Shown here piece by piece: positions 5,886 through 7,309 of a stretch of 7,309 nucleotides of DNA. The notes beneath the pieces were generated by a model. The model had not been told where the DNA came from. It did not search any database and was given only the letters and a program-made list of their open reading frames with translations. The translations under genes were made by a program, and so were the position numbers. The stretch is from Candidatus Accumulibacter vicinus (GTDB taxonomy: Bacteria; Pseudomonadota; Gammaproteobacteria; Burkholderiales; Rhodocyclaceae). How positions within the stretch are numbered: position 1 is the stretch's first letter; each line of letters starts with the position of its first letter. The stretch covers positions 1 through 7,309 of the forward strand of contig DIME01000159.1 in assembly GCA_002425405.1 (NCBI GenBank), written 5' to 3'.

Positions 5886-6042
5886 CATTCTCGTCTGCCC
5901 GATCTGCAAGGCCAATCTCGAATACCGCAAGGCGCAATCGGAACTGCTGTGCAAACCCTGCAGGCTGGCTTTTCCGATTCGCGACGGGATCCCGATCATG
6001 CTCGAAGAAGAAGCCCGCCAGTTCTCGATCGACGAACTCTGA
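5866..6042 (+). CDS. ycaR: Trm112/YcaR-family small zinc-ribbon protein
   Basis: This small gene of 58 residues opens MDARLLDILVCPICKANLEY. Four cysteines, C11-x2-C14 and C29-x2-C32, form a zinc ribbon. The following FPIRDGIPIMLEEEAR is the conserved core of the Trm112p-like (UPF0434/YcaR) family. In eukaryotes and archaea Trm112 activates methyltransferases; the bacterial role is not settled. A GGAGA site (5855-5859) lies 6 nt before the ATG, inside the end of lpxK, and the genes overlap by 20 bp, so translation is likely coupled. The order lpxK - small zinc protein - kdsB is also found in E. coli (lpxK, ycaQ, ycaR, kdsB), which strongly supports the call. Not all family members keep the four cysteines; this one does. 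Confidence 0.92.
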   Translation: MDARLLDILVCPICKANLEYRKAQSELLCKPCRLAFPIRDGIPIMLEEEARQFSIDEL

Positions 6043-6068
6043 CCGCGGCAGAATGCTGGCCGCAGGAA

Positions 6069-6084
6069 GGAGGAGGGAGTGATG
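6069..6084 (+). promoter_or_regulatory. Ribosome binding site and start choice of kdsB
   Basis: Two overlapping GGAGG motifs (6069-6073 and 6072-6076) precede adjacent GTG (6079) and ATG (6082) codons in the same frame. The spacing to ATG is 8 or 5 nt; to GTG it is 5 or 2 nt. ATG at 6082 is preferred because the protein then begins MRFKVVIPARY, in line with the family. Confidence 0.65.
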
Positions 6085-6846
6085 CGCTTCAAGGTCGTCA
6101 TTCCCGCGCGCTATGCCTCGACCCGTTTGCCGGCCAAGCCTCTGCTCGACCTCGGTGGCAAGCCGATGGTCGTACGGGTGGCCGAGCGTGCGCTGCTATC
6201 GGGTGCCGAGGAAGTGGTCGTGGCGACCGACCACGCGGAGGTGCTGGCGGCTGTCGAGCGGCACGGCCTGCGCGCCCTGCTGACTCGATCGGAGCACGCC
6301 AGCGGCACCGACCGTCTGGCCGAGGTGGTCGAGCTGTCGGGCTGGCTGGACGATACGATCGTGGTCAATGTACAGGGCGACGAGCCTTTGATTGATCCGG
6401 CCTGGATGGTCCATGCAGCCGCTCGACTGGTGGGAAGTGGTGCCGAGATCGCCACATTGGCACATCCGCTGTCGGAAGCGGCTGATTTTTTCAACCCGAA
6501 TATTGTCAAGGTGGTCCTGGCGGCCAGTGGCGACGCCCTGTATTTTTCGCGAGCGCCGATTCCCTATGCGCGCGATCACTTCTCTCGCGAAGCTGGCGGT
6601 GAGACCTTGCCGATCGGGATGCTTGCCTACCGGCACATTGGCCTGTACGCCTATCGCGCGCATTTCCTGCGTACCTATACTGGGCTGGCCCCGTCGCCGC
6701 TGGAAAACCTTGAAGCGCTCGAGCAGTTGCGCGCCCTGTGGCACGGTCTGCGCATCAGCGTGGCGATTGTTGATGATCTGCCGAGCGCAGGCGTGGATAC
6801 CCCGGAAGATGCACAGCGCGTGCAGGAATGGTTCAAAAACGTTTGA
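6082..6846 (+). CDS. kdsB: 3-deoxy-manno-octulosonate cytidylyltransferase (CMP-Kdo synthetase)
   Basis: KdsB activates Kdo with CTP to give CMP-Kdo and pyrophosphate in the cytoplasm, supplying the sugar for the inner core of lipopolysaccharide. It has 254 residues from ATG (E. coli about 248). The nucleotide-binding N-terminus is PARYASTRLPAKPL (8-21). ATDH (48-51), TRSEHASGTDRLAE (68-81) and VNVQGDEPLI (95-104, with metal-binding D100) follow. FNPNIVKVV, ALYFSRAPIPYAR, RHIGLYAYR and SPLENLEALEQLR are all family motifs, and GVDTPED (237-243) near the end carries the second metal-binding aspartate. It lies 39 bp after the Trm112-like gene and three positions after exbD, and works in the same lipid A/Kdo pathway as lpxK. 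A GTG three bases earlier is a possible alternative start. Confidence 0.97.
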   Translation: MRFKVVIPARYASTRLPAKPLLDLGGKPMVVRVAERALLSGAEEVVVATDHAEVLAAVERHGLRALLTRSEHASGTDRLAEVVELSGWLDDTIVVNVQGDEPLIDPAWMVHAAARLVGSGAEIATLAHPLSEAADFFNPNIVKVVLAASGDALYFSRAPIPYARDHFSREAGGETLPIGMLAYRHIGLYAYRAHFLRTYTGLAPSPLENLEALEQLRALWHGLRISVAIVDDLPSAGVDTPEDAQRVQEWFKNV

Positions 6847-6977
6847 CCGTACGCGCATTTGAGGGTAAGTTTCGGCCTGTTGATCACGACAGCGTTCTGC
6901 CACAGTTCGGTAGCTGGAGTGCAAGTACATGAAGTTTTGGATAAACCGCTTGATTTGATGTTCTCTTAGGGCGAACC
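6847..6977. other. Intergenic gap between kdsB and adk (131 bp)
   Basis: No strong terminator hairpin and no convincing promoter were found. A ten-codon frame (ATG 6929 to TGA 6958, MKFWINRLI) with GGAG at 6915-6918 is too short to judge. An AGGG (6968-6971) serves as the adk ribosome binding site, 6 nt before its ATG. The gap is long enough for a separate adk promoter. Confidence 0.4.
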
Positions 6978-7309
6978 ATGAAACTCATTCTGCTCGGTGC
7001 TCCAGGCGCTGGCAAAGGCACTCAAGCCCAGTTCATTCGTGAAAAATTCGGCATCCCGCAAATCTCCACCGGGGACATGCTGCGTGCGGCAGTGAAAGCC
7101 GGCACGCCCCTCGGCGTCGAGGCGAAGAAGGTCATGGATGCGGGTGGCCTGGTCTCGGACGAGATCATCATCGGCCTGGTCACGGATCGCCTGCAGCAGG
7201 ACGACTGCCGGAGCGGTTATCTGTTTGATGGTTTCCCGCGCACCTTGCCGCAGGCCGAGGCGATGAAGGTCGCCGGTGTGGCCCTCGACTACGTGCTCGA
7301 AATCGACGT
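6978..7309 (+). CDS. adk: Adenylate kinase (3' end missing at window edge)
   Basis: Adk interconverts ATP + AMP and 2 ADP in the cytoplasm and balances the adenylate pool. Only the first 110 residues of the usual 214-218 are inside the window. The P-loop GAPGAGKGTQA (7-17), the AMP-binding segment ISTGDMLRAAVKAGTPLG (29-46) and FDGFPRTLPQAEAM (83-96) are all present and intact. The ATG has an AGGG site 6 nt upstream. The LID domain would follow outside the window. It lies 131 bp after kdsB on the same strand and may have its own promoter. Confidence 0.97.
   Translation, partial: MKLILLGAPGAGKGTQAQFIREKFGIPQISTGDMLRAAVKAGTPLGVEAKKVMDAGGLVSDEIIIGLVTDRLQQDDCRSGYLFDGFPRTLPQAEAMKVAGVALDYVLEID

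Noticed and set aside
6929..6958. Mini-frame MKFWINRLI before adk as a leader peptide
   Set aside because: Only nine residues, with a poor distance to its GGAG and no attenuator structure.

Overview
The window looks like ordinary chromosomal DNA from a GC-rich betaproteobacterium, most likely of the Rhodocyclales (Accumulibacter/Dechloromonas/Azoarcus-like). This rests on the gene order (divergent xseA and exbB-exbD, followed by lpxK, a Trm112-like gene, kdsB and adk) and on protein sequences that resemble that group. The assignment is from memory of gene order, not from a search.

Left part (1-1390): the left edge may hold the start of a minus-strand gene. Next comes a divergent intergenic region with a tandem TTAAG-type repeat, 11 bp apart, just upstream of a good -10 box. 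It is followed by two plus-strand genes: a small exported PepSY-domain protein and a four-helix b-type cytochrome (cytochrome b561/Ni-Fe-hydrogenase cytochrome b family). Together they look like a small membrane redox module, possibly controlled by a PmrA/QseB-type response regulator. A hairpin region separates this from the next, convergent block.

Middle (1391-3487, minus strand): xseA (exonuclease VII large subunit) lies upstream of sodB (iron superoxide dismutase), 98 bp apart and both transcribed leftward. sodB may have its own promoter.

Right part (3488-7309, plus strand): a 302-bp divergent intergenic region carries one perfect DnaA-box 9-mer embedded in a 7-bp inverted repeat, plus a plausible promoter for exbB. 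Then follows a tight cluster: exbB (GTG start), exbD, lpxK, a 58-residue Trm112/YcaR-type zinc-ribbon gene overlapping lpxK by 20 bp, and kdsB. After a 131-bp gap comes adk, cut by the right edge. lpxK and kdsB serve lipid A and Kdo activation. ExbB/ExbD energise outer-membrane transport by the proton-motive force. The cluster therefore groups outer-membrane biogenesis and energisation with a housekeeping nucleotide kinase.

I see no mobile elements, CRISPR arrays, tRNA or rRNA genes. Nothing in the window is a clearly novel system. The best leads are regulatory: the tandem repeat before the PepSY gene and the DnaA-box/palindrome between xseA and exbB.
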